From contig NC_083565.1 of the NCBI RefSeq assembly GCF_019925205.1, positions 29,726,241 through 29,790,240 on the forward strand: 64,000 bases of DNA, given 5' to 3'. A program made the position numbers and the translations under genes. Positions 1 to 10,468 of this stretch are shown here, one piece after another; position 1 is the stretch's first letter, and each line of letters begins with the position of its first letter. Source of the DNA: Metopolophium dirhodum (lineage: Eukaryota > Arthropoda > Insecta > Hemiptera > Aphididae). The notes under the pieces are model-generated. The model ran no database searches. It was not told the DNA's origin and saw only the letters and a program-made list of their open reading frames with translations.

Positions 1-250
1 TTAACTTTTATGGCTAAGGATTGAAAATTTAAAACAAGGCTCCACGTAAATAGGTTATATATAAATTACTTTATTCAAAATAATATCATCAAATATACTT
101 GGTAATATCATAGGCTGACTGACCGTTTTCGCTCAGAATCGTTTTTCTTATGCAATGATATTATATCATTGAATTCAAATTTAACACCATCCATTACAAT
201 GACCCACTTGTAACCTACTGTACAGCAGAGCGACATCCACTTATCCACCT
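1..250. repeat. Dispersed aphid-type repeat, end segment (copy 1)
   Basis: This stretch is nearly identical to 53,437-53,690: both run through CCACGTAAATAGGTTATATA, a CGCTCAGAATCGTTTTTC block and a CAGCAGAGCGACATCCACTT block. Shorter copies of the same terminal segment lie at about 24,465-24,545, 42,770-42,835, 48,775-48,845 and 52,170-52,310. It is cut by the window start. I see no coding potential; it is a non-autonomous dispersed repeat of unknown class. Confidence 0.75.
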
Positions 251-423
251 TTTTTTTATTTGTTGGTAGCAGTATGAACTATTTATGAGAATACTTAAAT
301 TTGCAATCTTTAGCTTTAAAAATTGAACATTTTATACCTTTTTAATTACAAAATGAATCGTGAATAATAACTATAATAATATGTAAAGTGATATAATGTA
401 TCTAATGTAATGTTATGCTCATA

Positions 424-730
424 TTTTCTTTAGAGTTGCATCAAAAACCAAAATCAATTTTGCGTAAGCATTCTCGTTTTTCTTTAATTTTTTTTCCGAC
501 GTTTTAGGAAATGACTGGGAAATTTTTTAATTTTGATCTTCCAAATGCACCAACCAGAATACATTTTCACAAAATACGATACCTACAGTTAATTACGTTC
601 TGAAGTTGAAAATCGAAACATAGATATATATAATTATCTGTATCTTATCTAAATTAAATTTTTTTTTTAATCTATTCTGAACACTGCGTACACCATTATA
701 AAATCAATACAATCATCGCTCTGGTTAGTT
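424..730 (-). repeat. Old, inverted copy of the AGATTCTGAG repeat family
   Basis: The text around 430-500 (CAAAAACCAAAATCAATTTT, then a stretch resembling TTTTTCTTTAATTTTT) and 670-715 (CATTATAAAATCAATAC, CATCGCTC) matches the better copy at 56,180-56,488 in the same orientation, with large gaps. It is a decayed fragment without genes. Confidence 0.5.
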
Positions 731-1242
731 TCTAAAATAATGAAGCACTGACATCGACCATATAGATTAGGTATAGGTAATAGGTTTATAGTTATTGAAT
801 ATAGGTATATTTCGTTATTATTTCTCGGGTCGTTGACGTGTATATTACTTACCAATGCCATGATGGATATTGAATGCGGCTCTTGAGGTTCGAGACAATT
901 TTCTATTATGATGGTCATCACCTTCATAAGATGATCGTTTTCGCTTGTAGTCAGGTAAGGTTGGGTTGGTACCTACAGCTTCGTTTTTGCCGGTATATGC
1001 ACGGGCCTTAAATAAGTCCAGATTGATTTTTAATAATATAGTGTCTCCGACTTTCAGAAATAATTTTATTATACTACGTGATGTATAATATATAATATTA
1101 TGTATTTATGTGTGTATTGTACTATAGTGTATAGAATATCATAATTTAAGTATAAAATATAAGTTTGCGTATACACTAAACATCTACGTATTTAGAAGAA
1201 AAATTATGTTTCAAATATTGTAAATCGTAACTACGAGAAAAT

Positions 1243-1913
1243 TTACCTTTTCAGTAGAAGTAGACGATCCCGCTTTCTGGGGGGTGTTCCTAATGCCATG
1301 TTTGTATTTAAGTTTTCCATATTCTCCATTGTTGCTGTTTTCCGATGCGTTTGTTTTGTCCATTGTATCAAGCCGGTTTGGATTTTGGTACTCCATATGA
1401 TTCCCACGAGTGTGCATGATATAAAAGTCACACTGCGGCAGTGCAGCGTACCGTAGTGAAGGCTGCCAAGATAGGCTACTGTGGAAGGTTGCCTGGTCCT
1501 CCACAGGGTCCTCGCAGACACGTTTCACTGACCTCCGTGCCAAGTACTCCCCCTTTACAAGTTGGGTGTTAAGGGTTTTTTTTATCATGGTTTTTCTTCC
1601 ACTAGGGCATTCGCTCAGCGGGAGCAGGCTGCCTCCGACCATACCGGCCCTCTCTCCTATCACTTATTCAGAGAAAGGGCCAGCTCAGAATTTTTTATCG
1701 TGGTTTTCCTTCCACTAGGGCTTTGCTAGCGCTAGCAGGCTACCTCCAACCTGCCGACCCCAGCTGGTTAAGGCAAGGGCGGCTCTTGAAGCTCCAGCTT
1801 CAACCGGTTAAGGTCACAGCCGGGTTGGGACCGCTTGGTAAGACCTAATTAAAGGCCCGCAAGCTCTCCCACCACATCAAGGTGGGTCCCGACGGGGGAG
1901 ATAATGTTATTTA
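1243..1913 (-). mobile_element. Probable 5' region of a non-LTR retroelement, GC-rich
   Basis: On the minus strand this 670-bp block is far richer in G+C than its surroundings. It begins with CTCCCCCGTCGGGACCCACC and holds two tandem copies, about 115 bp apart, of a segment with CCTAGTGGAAG near positions 1,600 and 1,712. Open frames of 150 and 92 codons overlap in different phases, and neither has a domain I recognise. The composition and layout recall long 5' leaders of aphid LINEs, but this is recognition from memory rather than proof. It stops abruptly near 1,243, followed by A+T-rich DNA, so if it is a LINE it lacks everything downstream. An alternative is a GC-rich host exon with its 5' UTR. 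Confidence 0.4.
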
Positions 1914-2440
1914 TTTATTAGTAAATACGTTACACAAAAACAATTTTCTTTTGCTTCATCTGGGACTTCTAAGTTTTCTAGTACCAAAGTTTGAAAGAAA
2001 GTTTACCAAGTCTATAACACTGGTGGCAGCTGAGACTGTTACAACAATCTATTAATTATTCATTAGGATAGGTATTCAATAAAAATCTATCTTTGGCCTT
2101 GTTATAATGAAAATATAGTTAATAATTATACTTATGCTAAGCATTAATGAGGTAAGTTAAAAATTTAGTTTCTTAAAGGTTTTGAGTTTCTATGGATTAA
2201 AATATTAATATATGTATAACTTACTATTCTTTATAGTACTCCCCCCTCCACACAACATAATACGAATCCTGAACCCTGGTTGTTACAATACCTGGTTGTG
2301 ATGAATTAAAAAAAAAATAAAAGTCCAGCACTAATATTGCCGTATAAGTACCAAAAACATTAATGAATTTAACTACCGTAAATATAAATATACATGTAGG
2401 TACGTTGAATCGCCAAGTAATACAATATTCATCAATTTAT

Positions 2441-2980
2441 TTTATGTTCAATTGCAGAAACTATAATGTATCGTCAGCAAAACAAATAATATTTCCTGAC
2501 ATTTTAAGATTAATAAGACAATATTTTATGTAAATAAGAAATAAAAAAGAGCCTAAGACGACTGATCCTTGAGTTACAAAAGTTTACATTTCTTCAATTT
2601 TAACTACTTGCGATCTATTTGAAAGATAATATGAGGTGTAAACACACCTAGATCAATACTACGAATACCGCACAATATTTTCATTTTTTTTTAATGAAAT
2701 GCATTTTTTAAATCTGAAATTAAACAATTACCTACCTTATTATTGTCATTGTAGACATACCTACTAGAATTAATAAAATTTGAAGCTAATATCAGTGCAT
2801 CTTTTGTTGATTTTATTTTCCGAAATCCAAATTGGTTTGTAGAAAAAAAGTAATGTATATTCAAAAAATTATATTTAACCAAACATTGTTTCAAACATTT
2901 TTAAAATATTTTGGGTATGGAAAGAGATAGAGAGAGATAGGTCTATAATTAGTACAATGATCACTATATAGCGTGGATTT
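2441..2980 (-). pseudogene. Decayed LINE reverse transcriptase fragment
   Basis: Read on the minus strand, this region contains in order the RT landmarks NYRPISL (near 2,950), QFGFRKIKSTKDAL (near 2,815), DLKNAFH (near 2,695), a degraded VTQGSVVLGS and FADDT (near 2,480). These are conserved RT blocks of jockey/CR1-type non-LTR retrotransposons, including the catalytic Asp pair. The blocks lie in different frames with stops between them, and the segment after the AFD block has lost sequence, so it cannot be functional. It probably derives from the same broad clade as the LINE at 13,356-17,546. Endonuclease and ORF1 parts were not found nearby. Confidence 0.75.
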
Positions 2981-3841
2981 ATAATATGCATTTGCATATT
3001 CACTCTGCTTGATTCTATGATATGCTAAGTGAGCACAACATTGTTTCATGGCATAACGATTTAAAAAATGAAATTTTAGTGCATTTTTTTGCATATTTGA
3101 ACATTTACTTTACATTTTTTTTCTATTTTAAGGGCAATTTTAATTGCATCATATTTCGATGTTTTATTAGACATTTTTGAAATTTATACTATTGTAAAAT
3201 TATAAGAAAATAATATTATTTTTTTATTGTTTTGATTAATATCAGAATAAATTAATAGATATACTTGTAAGTATAAACGGTTTATCAAAGATTTACCTTA
3301 GATCAATAATCGGTGAAATAAAAAACGTATACCAAAATAAGAAAATATCGATTAAATGAAATAAATGACCATTATTGACATTATTTCAGAAAAAAATGAA
3401 GAAAAGCGTATTTAATTTAGTGTTTCATAATTTTAAATATATATGGTTTTAATTAAATTTTCAAAAAATACCAATTATTGCTAATTTTATACTTCATGCA
3501 TATTTAAAAATGTAAGTACCTACATATATCTATGCATATTTAAGATTAGTTAGCGCTTATTTGGTTTGTTTTTAATAATGCATATATTATATCCGCGCTC
3601 TAATGAGCACTATAGCCGAACTTAATAATTTCGTTATTATTCTTACCTACGACTATTCATGTATATTCAACAGTTTTCTGATAATTATATGGTCGCATAA
3701 TCTCCATCATAATGTGATCGGTTTCGCTTGTAGTCAATTTTGGTCTTTGGAGAATACTATATTATTATTAATTGTAAAGCGACGTGAAATTCTAAAAAGA
3801 AAAATTGTTTTTTAACCAATAATTTATTAGTGTAACACATA

Positions 3842-4021
3842 CAATGAAACTTCCATATAACGAACTTCCATTTAACAAAATGTCCTGTTTAATGAAATAG
3901 TTTTGAGAACCAAACCAAATTAGAACCAAATTTATTTAATTGTACTTAATTCGTTAATTCTTTATATTACGAATCGTTTTTGTTCCCCATGAGATTTCGT
4001 AACATGAAAGTTTCACTATTG
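3842..4021. mobile_element. Decayed pogo/Tigger-type MITE, 180 bp
   Basis: The left end CAATGAAACTTCCATATAAC and the right end ...GAAAGTTTCACTATTG form imperfect inverted repeats, and both are flanked by TA. They resemble the ends of the larger pogo element at 10,469-11,473 (CAGTGAAACCTCC...GAGGTTTCACTG). No coding capacity. TA target duplication and the shared terminus support a pogo-group MITE. Confidence 0.55.
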
Positions 4022-4056
4022 TACCTATTTAGGTAGTCACTCAAACATAGGTGATC

Positions 4057-4207
4057 ACCAGTGCTAGGATTTGTATGCAATAAAAAATTGTAAAATATGC
4101 ATTTTATTTACCAAAATATGCCTTTAATTTTTATAAAATAAACACAAAAATAGAGTTCCAAAAAAAAAAAAAATATATTTATTTATTGAAATACATCAGT
4201 CATATGA
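4057..4207. repeat. TATGCA-rich dispersed repeat, copy 1
   Basis: This block (TTTGTATGCAATAAAAAATT, then AAAATATGCATTTTATTTAC and TTTTTATAAAATAAACACAA) is repeated at 63,453-63,600 in the same orientation. Both begin just after a CAGTGCTAG/CAGGGCTAG-like start, which could be a hAT-type terminus, but I cannot find the opposite end. Confidence 0.6.
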
Positions 4208-4239
4208 TTGATATTAAAAAATTTAATTATTTATATATT

Positions 4240-4362
4240 ATATCTATATATATATAAAAATTAATTGCTGTTCGTTAGTCTCGCTAAAACTTGAGAACGA
4301 CCGGACCGATTTGAATGAATTTTTTTGTATGCGTTTGGGTGACGCCCTGGATGGTTTAGATC
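4240..4362. mobile_element. Helentron/Helitron-like terminal fragment
   Basis: A short TATATA run is followed by TGCTGTTCGTTAGTCTCGCT, then AAAACTTGAGAACGACCGGA and CCGATTTGAATG. This phrase recurs at ends of Helentron-type rolling-circle elements in arthropods as I remember them. Only about 120 bp are present; no Rep or helicase sequence adjoins it. A Helentron-type endonuclease fragment lies far away at 59,079-59,882. The class assignment is from memory and moderately uncertain. Confidence 0.4.
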
Positions 4363-4364
4363 AA

Positions 4365-4505
4365 GGCTGGACAAGTTACTGATTTTTTTAACTCAGTTAA
4401 GTTAAGTTAATATGCAACCAATAACAAAAAGTTAAAAGTTAGAAGTTAATTTAACTATAGGTTAACTCAGTTAAGTTAAAAGTTAATACACACTTTTCGA
4501 TAACA
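4365..4505. repeat. TTAACT-rich transposon end, inverted partner at about 9,990-10,112
   Basis: The start AAGGCTGGACAAGTTACTGA, followed by repeated TTAACTCAGTTAAGTTAA words, is mirrored on the other strand at 9,990-10,112 (AAGCCTGGGCAAGTTAATGA, then TTAAGTTAAG words). The arms could be the two ends of one 5.7-kb element, or ends of two separate copies. I see no convincing target duplication. Confidence 0.45.
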
Positions 4506-4627
4506 TTTTATTAAGTAAAAAAAAAGTTAATTTGTTTATACAACGCTAGTGTACTTAATTTTTTTTCCAACCCAAAACTAAATTATAGGATATAGTGTTA
4601 ATATTTCATTCAATATTTCCATATAAG

Positions 4628-4955
4628 TTAATTTCCGTACAAGAATTTTGTCTAAAAAATTTAGAATTTACTCCAGACCATTGGAAATTAACGTAGATAC
4701 AGTAAATACTGTTGTACTGACTACATGTATTTTGCAAATTTTTTTAAGAGTTAATACATCTGTCGATACAGATTATTTTGAATATATTAAACAAGAACTA
4801 CCACCGGACTTGAATGCATTAGAGTGTTTAATAAACAATTCCAGAAGGATCCAGTGAGGCTTTTGAAGTGAGAAATAAGTGTATAAACTGGTTTATTCAA
4901 AATGAATTGGAAGTGCATTGTCGTACACATTATTTTTGCAGTTTAGTTTGATATT
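4628..4955 (+). pseudogene. PIF/Harbinger (HARBI1-like) transposase C-terminal remnant
   Basis: The frame contains LSKKFRIYSRPLEI followed by VDTVNTVVLTTCILQIFLRV. This is the end of the Harbinger nuclease domain, where a K/R-FR-I/V-x3-P-I/L block precedes the V-L-x2-C-x-L-H-N-F-L-R motif. A +/-1 shift near 4,852 leads into SEAFEVRNKCINWFIQNE, which matches the usual C-terminal tail of the family. The catalytic DDE region expected upstream is missing, and the conserved HN of LHNFLR is replaced by QI. It is a truncated, frameshifted relic between other repeat fragments. In the family, the full protein cuts and rejoins DNA at 3-bp targets. Confidence 0.72.
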
Positions 4956-4994
4956 ATATTACATTTATCATTTATGAATAAAATTATGTTATAA

Positions 4995-4995
<1 letters not shown>

Positions 4996-5025
<30 letters not shown>

Positions 5026-5026
5026 A
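4996..5026. repeat. (TA)n microsatellite
   Basis: An uninterrupted TATATA run of about 26-30 bases follows the Harbinger remnant. Confidence 0.9.
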
Positions 5027-5394
5027 AAGTTCACTAAATATACTCAAAATCTAAATATATTTTAATAGTTTTATTTACATCTGAATATTTTCTTTTATAA
5101 ATGTTATTAATTAAAATCGGTGTGCAATTATTGTAACATGATCAAGGGCGTTTATCTCAATATTTGGTAGGGTAGTATCACTGAATGACGCCCCTGAACA
5201 TGACACTACTTATCATTTTCCCCTCCCATTGCCTTACTGATCTCATTGTCGAATACCCGGTCCTTATACTGCGGGTGTTCTTGATTATATAATAACTCAT
5301 ATTTTTAACTTCTAAAATAAGCAATTCTGTGTTAATAGCTGATATTTTTAAAATATTTAAAAGATCCAAATACACTAAAATTCTAACCGTTCTG

Positions 5395-5790
5395 TATGAC
5401 AGAAGATTAGTGACTAACCAATAATCTAAAAATACAAAGTATAACCTACCAACGAATTCTATTTTAAATTTTAATCTGTTATCTGTTTAATCTACTTATA
5501 GTTTTCTAAATGTTGACTAAACTTAACTACCTAATTAAAGTTAATATTTGCTCACATTTGCAGAATGGGAGTATAGGTACCAAATTTTTGATATAAAAAC
5601 TTATTTTCAATATTATGATATACCTATACTGTAATTTTAATACTTAATTTAAATGTTAATAATGTAAGGTAGTACGTATAACATATTATAGCACTTAATG
5701 CCATAATGGTAATATGGTTGTACAGCTAAACAGCTAAACACCTTCATTATATTATGTATGTCATAATTACAAAATAGACACGCTGACTCA
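5395..5790. repeat. Duplicated segment, copy 1
   Basis: Two blocks recur downstream in the same order and orientation. 5,402-5,475 matches 9,223-9,300 (GATTAGTGACTAACCA, then CAACGAATTCTATTTTAAAT). 5,497-5,790 matches 9,655-9,950 (AATGGGAGTATAGGTACCAA, then TAAGGTAGTACGTATAACAT). The second copy carries about 350 extra bases between the blocks. No coding sequence. Confidence 0.85.
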
Positions 5791-5869
5791 GCTGCAAGAA
5801 AAAACGAAGCGAAAAGGAGCCGAAAGCTGTACAAAACTAACATATAAAAAAAATCAGGCCGAGAAGTAA

Positions 5870-6227
5870 TACTATTTAATATTTATTCGAAGAACTGACG
5901 GAGCCCGACAAACTAAACACGCGGCGGAGAACGGCAGAGTACAATGTAATACAAAGTACGTATGCGAAAAACAGCGTGCACGAACGGACCTAAAAGCGGG
6001 GGCGAAAAACGTCGGATGGACTGGCGAACGCGCACAATAATAAATTACTAGTTTTAACGGTGTCGGACGAATTGTCCGGCGGAAACAACAGGTGGTGCGT
6101 TTTGACCGGCCTGGCACCATCATGTGGTACGCCAAAAACTGCAGGTTGACGGGCGGCTGACGGCGGAAACTGCTGCAGGTACCACTGTGGCGTACAACGG
6201 TGATGGTAGGGGAAAACTTGGCGAACA
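5870..6227 (-). other. GC-rich flank downstream of the repeat-protein frame
   Basis: This stretch keeps the unusual G+C content of the frame at 6,228-7,039 and has overlapping minus-strand open frames of 118 and 81 codons in different phases. Neither has a recognisable domain. It may be 3' UTR or further exon sequence of that gene; I cannot choose a frame. Confidence 0.35.
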
Positions 6228-7037
6228 TTATTCAATGTCCACGAAGGTTTGACAAAAGCAAACCCTGCGTGCCACGTTCACCAAGGATTTCCAAACGAAT
6301 TTTTTCGTTCTCTTCCAGGCAGACTTCCGCCGACCAACAGACCGCGCTGCAGGGTTTTCCGGGAATTCCGCGGGTACCGGCGGGTCAGACTTCACGCCAC
6401 CGTACACGGGTGACTGGATTTGCAGCTCAGAAGACGACCGGAAATGTTCGCGCCGCCGTATCGGTAGCTGCAGGACAGGCGTGGGAGTGATCCTACGATC
6501 GACGGCCAGGTCCAGCGCGTCAATCAATGAGATTTCCCTGGGTGCGTCCGTCTTTGATGTCACACAAAAATTTGCAGCAGGCTCCGATGATGGTGCAATT
6601 ATAACTACGTCCTGCTGGTATACGGGTGACTTTATTATTCTCAATTCCGGTGACGACCGCGTTCTCTTCTCTGCGGCGTGTCCGCTGTGCAGTAACGATG
6701 TCTCGACCGCGGCTGTGTTCTTGAGGTCAACTGCCAAATCCAGAACATCTACTACGGATCGACCCTCGTTATTGGCATACGACTGTTGGCATACGACAGT
6801 TCTCGATGTGGCGTCCATCTCTGTATCGTCCTGCTGGTATACGGGTGAGTTAATTATTCTCAATTCCGGTGACGACCGCGTTCTCTTCTCTGCGGCGTAT
6901 CCGCTGTGCAGTAACGATGTCTCGACCGCGGCTGTGTTCTTGAGGTCAACTGCCAAATCCAGAACATCTACTATGGATCGACCCTCGTTATTGGCATACG
7001 ACTGTTGGCATACGACAGTTCTCGATGTGGCGTCCAT
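6228..7037 (-). CDS. Unrecognised protein with three internal repeats and a basic tail
   Basis: From the Met at 7,037 the frame encodes 269 residues ending at a stop at 6,228; the frame stays open 18 codons further upstream. I recognise no family. Two tandem repeats of exactly 73 residues (219 bp) are nearly identical and carry VVDVLDLAVDL and RSSPELRI..SPVYQQD. A third, diverged repeat keeps IDALDLAVD, RSSSELQIQSPVY. Because the old repeat conserves residues in this frame, the minus strand is more likely coding than the open plus-strand frame across it. The tail is very basic (GRRKSAWKRTKKFVWK), perhaps for nucleic-acid or nuclear binding (inference). There is no signal peptide or membrane segment. 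A splice-acceptor-like ATATATATACAG lies just before the start, so this may be one exon of a larger gene. Product and completeness are unknown. Confidence 0.5.
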   Translation of the reverse strand: MDATSRTVVCQQSYANNEGRSIVDVLDLAVDLKNTAAVETSLLHSGYAAEKRTRSSPELRIINSPVYQQDDTEMDATSRTVVCQQSYANNEGRSVVDVLDLAVDLKNTAAVETSLLHSGHAAEKRTRSSPELRIIKSPVYQQDVVIIAPSSEPAANFCVTSKTDAPREISLIDALDLAVDRRITPTPVLQLPIRRREHFRSSSELQIQSPVYGGVKSDPPVPAEFPENPAARSVGRRKSAWKRTKKFVWKSLVNVARRVCFCQTFVDIE

Positions 7038-7048
7038 CTCTGTATATA
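6609..7048 (-). repeat. 219-bp in-frame tandem duplication
   Basis: The words CCTGCTGGTATACGGGTGA at 6,611 and 6,830, and the following about 200 bases, repeat with only a few differences. The period of 219 is a multiple of three, so the frames on both strands stay open. The near-identity points to a recent duplication. Confidence 0.92.
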
Positions 7049-7089
7049 TATGACGTGTGTTGGACGGGCGAAAAGGATGAGAGCCAAAC

Positions 7090-8716
7090 ACTTAATGACG
7101 GTTTTCAAAAAACTATTTGTTACCGAAAAAAAAAACTATAGTAGTAGACAGTAGTATTATATTGTGGCCAGTATAGTTTGCTTGTGGCCAGCTAGTAAGT
7201 AGCAAATAGTTACAATTAAATCATATACTCAAACAATATAGTTTTATCAAGTAAAACCTACGAATGTTTTAAAAATGCTACCGGTTTCGGCGTAATCGGA
7301 ATCGTATTACATTTTTACATGTACCTATAATACGGCTATGCATGATTTAGATTAATGAAGTCTAGATTAAATATCTACAAACTTTTTTTAAACAATTATA
7401 TTTATTATTTGTAGATATTTTAGAAGCATAATATATACGAGATATTTTAATACAATTGTATGTACGCTGTACGCGCCTATCAAATAATGTTGACGTGGAA
7501 TGGTAATTTCTTCTCTGTAATAATACAAATATGTTGATACTTCAAAAGTATGTATCATGATACTGACCAACTCTGAAAATTAGTAGGTAATTACTAATCG
7601 TGAGTACGCGACAAGCAGAAAATTAATTAATATCTAGTTGAATCTATATTATACATATATGTTCACCTAATGGCTAATATTATATACCCATTACCTAGGT
7701 AAAATTAATGAACTCTATATACTACTCTATGTACTATATACATTGTCAACTAAATAATGTGCAGTTCATTTTTTAAACATTTGACAATTTTGCAATACAT
7801 TTTGATAGATTTGCCAAAACTCAAAAGTCAAAAGTTATGAAATCTAAATCAATATTGTTTTTATATTATTTCTAGCTTACCTATAATTATTTAATTTGTG
7901 TGTTATCAAGTATGTGATTGAAATACGCATAGACGTAGAACCAAAATTTAATTTTAATAAAATATCTTAAGATTGTAATTCCATCAAGAATGTAGCAATT
8001 CAGTTAGCTAAGTAAAATTGTATTAAATTATATAAAATAAATATAGTTTATTTTATACATTGTGTACACTGTACGTATAGGCAAAAATTTATTTAAACGT
8101 TGAAATTTCAATTGTATGAAAAAAAAGTAAATACGTTTGTTCTAATTATATGTTAACAGAAAATATATTAATACCAATATTATGATAGTGGTTTAGGTAG
8201 GTTCATTGACCAGTATTTTTGTTGGATGCAATGAATTAATACATTTATACATATATTATAAGTAATGTTATCTGAATTAGATTTCTACTAAGATTTGCAC
8301 GTTTATCGGTTAATTGTTTTTATCTTATATACTTAGTATGTACCTTCACTATTTACGTTTAATGTTTCATTTCAAGTCATATTAAATATTTTGACATTCG
8401 TCCATATTCCACTGAACAAGTGTTTCATTCAAGAATCAAGATACTTCGATTCATAATTAATTTTCGTATTTCTTAATTCTTTGCGTTCTGTACAATTAAG
8501 GTTAGTACATAAACTGGTATATATATATTTTTAATAATTTTCGTATAGAATTAATTTGTTTTTAGTTTTGTAATAAAGAATTTAAAAAAAAATGTTAAAT
8601 TAATATTATCTTAATCATTTTTTAAATTATCAATCTTAAACGTTAAAATATATTCTATGTTTTTATTAAACTATTGTCTATTAATGGACAATAAAAATAA
8701 AATTTCATATTAAAAT
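7090..8716. other. A+T-rich DNA without recognisable features
   Basis: No open frame above 60 codons with protein-like composition, no terminal repeats and no known repeat family were recognised here. It may be intron or intergenic DNA. Confidence 0.5.
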
Positions 8717-8717
8717 A

Positions 8718-8895
8718 TTCCGACCGGGGCATGGCAGAAACCTACAGGTGCCCCATTAGAAATTCTGCCAAACACAACACACACGTGTAAAAACCCTATT
8801 GTTACAAACCCTACTACCTACAATCATAAAAATCCCACAATCAGCTAATAGCCATAGTCGCCGGGCTTAAAGATAAAAAAAAAAAAAAAAAAACC
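8718..8895 (+). mobile_element. LINE 3'-end fragment with poly(A) tail
   Basis: A comparatively GC-rich segment begins ATTCCGACCGGGGCATGGCA, runs through ACACGTGTAAAAACCC and CATAGTCGCCGGGCTTAAAG, and ends in GATAAAA with a run of about 18 A. The abrupt 5' edge, the lack of coding sequence and the A-tail are what a severely 5'-truncated non-LTR retrotransposon leaves. I recall this tail as common in aphid sequence but cannot name the family. Confidence 0.55.
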
Positions 8896-9220
8896 ACTGA
8901 AAATAAAATCCAACAAAGTCTAGGAGTCTTAGGATCAAACAATGTCCAATAAGTTGTCAACAAATTTCTTGGATATATCCCATAAGAGTCTGTTATGGTT
9001 ATGCAGCTAACTTTAAGTGGGTGAGAACTTTGAGGATGTGTTTTTTAAACAGAAAATGGTGTGAAGTTGGTACTAATTTAGTACCAAATTTATGATTTTT
9101 TATAATACCTATGTCTAAGATTCCCATTCAAAATAATTGATTTTCCTTTGATACCTATTGATTTTATGTTCAACATTATGAAACTGTTTTATTAATTTAG
9201 TTAATACTTTTAATCACCGC

Positions 9221-9950
9221 GAAGATTAGTGACTAACCAAAAATCTGAAAAGACAAAGTATAACCTACCAACGAATTCTATTTTAAATTTTTATCTGTTC
9301 TTTTTCCATGAACTTTAAATTTTTACTCTTCCAAAAATCACTTCATTCAATTTTCTGTAAGTGTAAATAAGAATACTAGGTTTAAGAACTGTAGGTACTC
9401 CTATACTGTTATAGTGTTTCGTAGAAACTGACAAATGTAGGTACCTAGTGGCTAGTATATTATTTCTTAAATTCACTAATATGAATTACAATGAAATTGC
9501 GTATTTTGTATACATCGCTAAAGGTGGGTACTACGCTAATCAAAATACTTTCACTTAAAGCTAAATTAAAAAGTAATTATATAGCTGAGTTAAATTCATA
9601 TTTTTTCAGGTGTTAACTTAAAACTTATGAGTGAAGTATAATGATTATTAAATCTTAACTTATAGTTTTCTAAATGTTGACTTGACTTAACTTAACTACC
9701 TAACTAAAGTTAATTTTTGCTCACATTTGCAAAATGGGAGTATAGGTACCAAATATTTGATATAAAAACTTATTTTCAATATTATGATATACCTATACTT
9801 TTAATACTTAATTTAAATGTTAATAATGTAAGGTAGTACGTATAACATAAAGCACTTAATGCCATAATGGTAATATGGTTGTATAGCTAAACAGCTTAAC
9901 ACCTTCATTATAATATTATGTATGTCATAATTATAAAATAGATAAATATT
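9221..9950. repeat. Duplicated segment, copy 2
   Basis: Blocks 9,223-9,300 and 9,655-9,950 match 5,402-5,475 and 5,497-5,790. The intervening 9,300-9,655 is absent from copy 1. The right side runs into the TTAACT-rich transposon end at 9,990-10,112, which suggests these blocks are internal parts of that repeat family. Confidence 0.8.
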
Positions 9951-9989
9951 ATTATATAATATTATATTATTATTTATATAAAACTATTA

Positions 9990-10112
9990 ACTTAACTGAG
10001 TTGAAAAAAAAATTACGACACCTAACTATTAACTTTAAATTTATTAAAACATTTTCAAACAACTTAACTTAACTCAATTAAAAAATATTATCATTAACTT
10101 GCCCAGGCTTAC
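9990..10112. repeat. TTAACT-rich transposon end (inverted relative to 4,365-4,505)
   Basis: It ends ...TTAACTTGCCCAGGCTTAC, the approximate reverse complement of the start at 4,365, and has the same TTAACTTAACTCA words inside. Confidence 0.45.
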
Positions 10113-10468
10113 AGTACGATCATCGCTTCTCGCGTACTTATTGACAACGTGCCTGAGGTTAATGCGATATATTACTGCAGTAGCCACAGTGATCTTGCTT
10201 CTCTGGCCTGACCTATATTAATAATAAATTAAACATCTTAAGATGTAACCCACCTTATAATTTTATATTGATGACCGTCTATAATATACCATTTTTTTGT
10301 ACGTAACGTTAATTCGTTCATATTAGTCAAATGCGTATTGTACGTAAAATGTATAATTGTGTACAACATAGGCCATAGGGTGTACAGGAAGACCTGACAA
10401 ATGGAATAACTTTTGTTCTTATCAATATTTAATGATTTATTTTGTATTACATCTTTAATATCTTAATA

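Noticed and set aside
6481..7053. 190-codon plus-strand frame over the repeat locus
   Set aside because: It stays open only because the duplicated unit is a multiple of three. The diverged third repeat conserves residues in the minus frame instead.
4365..10112. One complete 5.7-kb transposon bounded by the TTAACT-rich inverted ends
   Set aside because: No matching target duplication, the interior is a mixture of other elements and host-like sequence, and ends of two separate copies explain it equally well.
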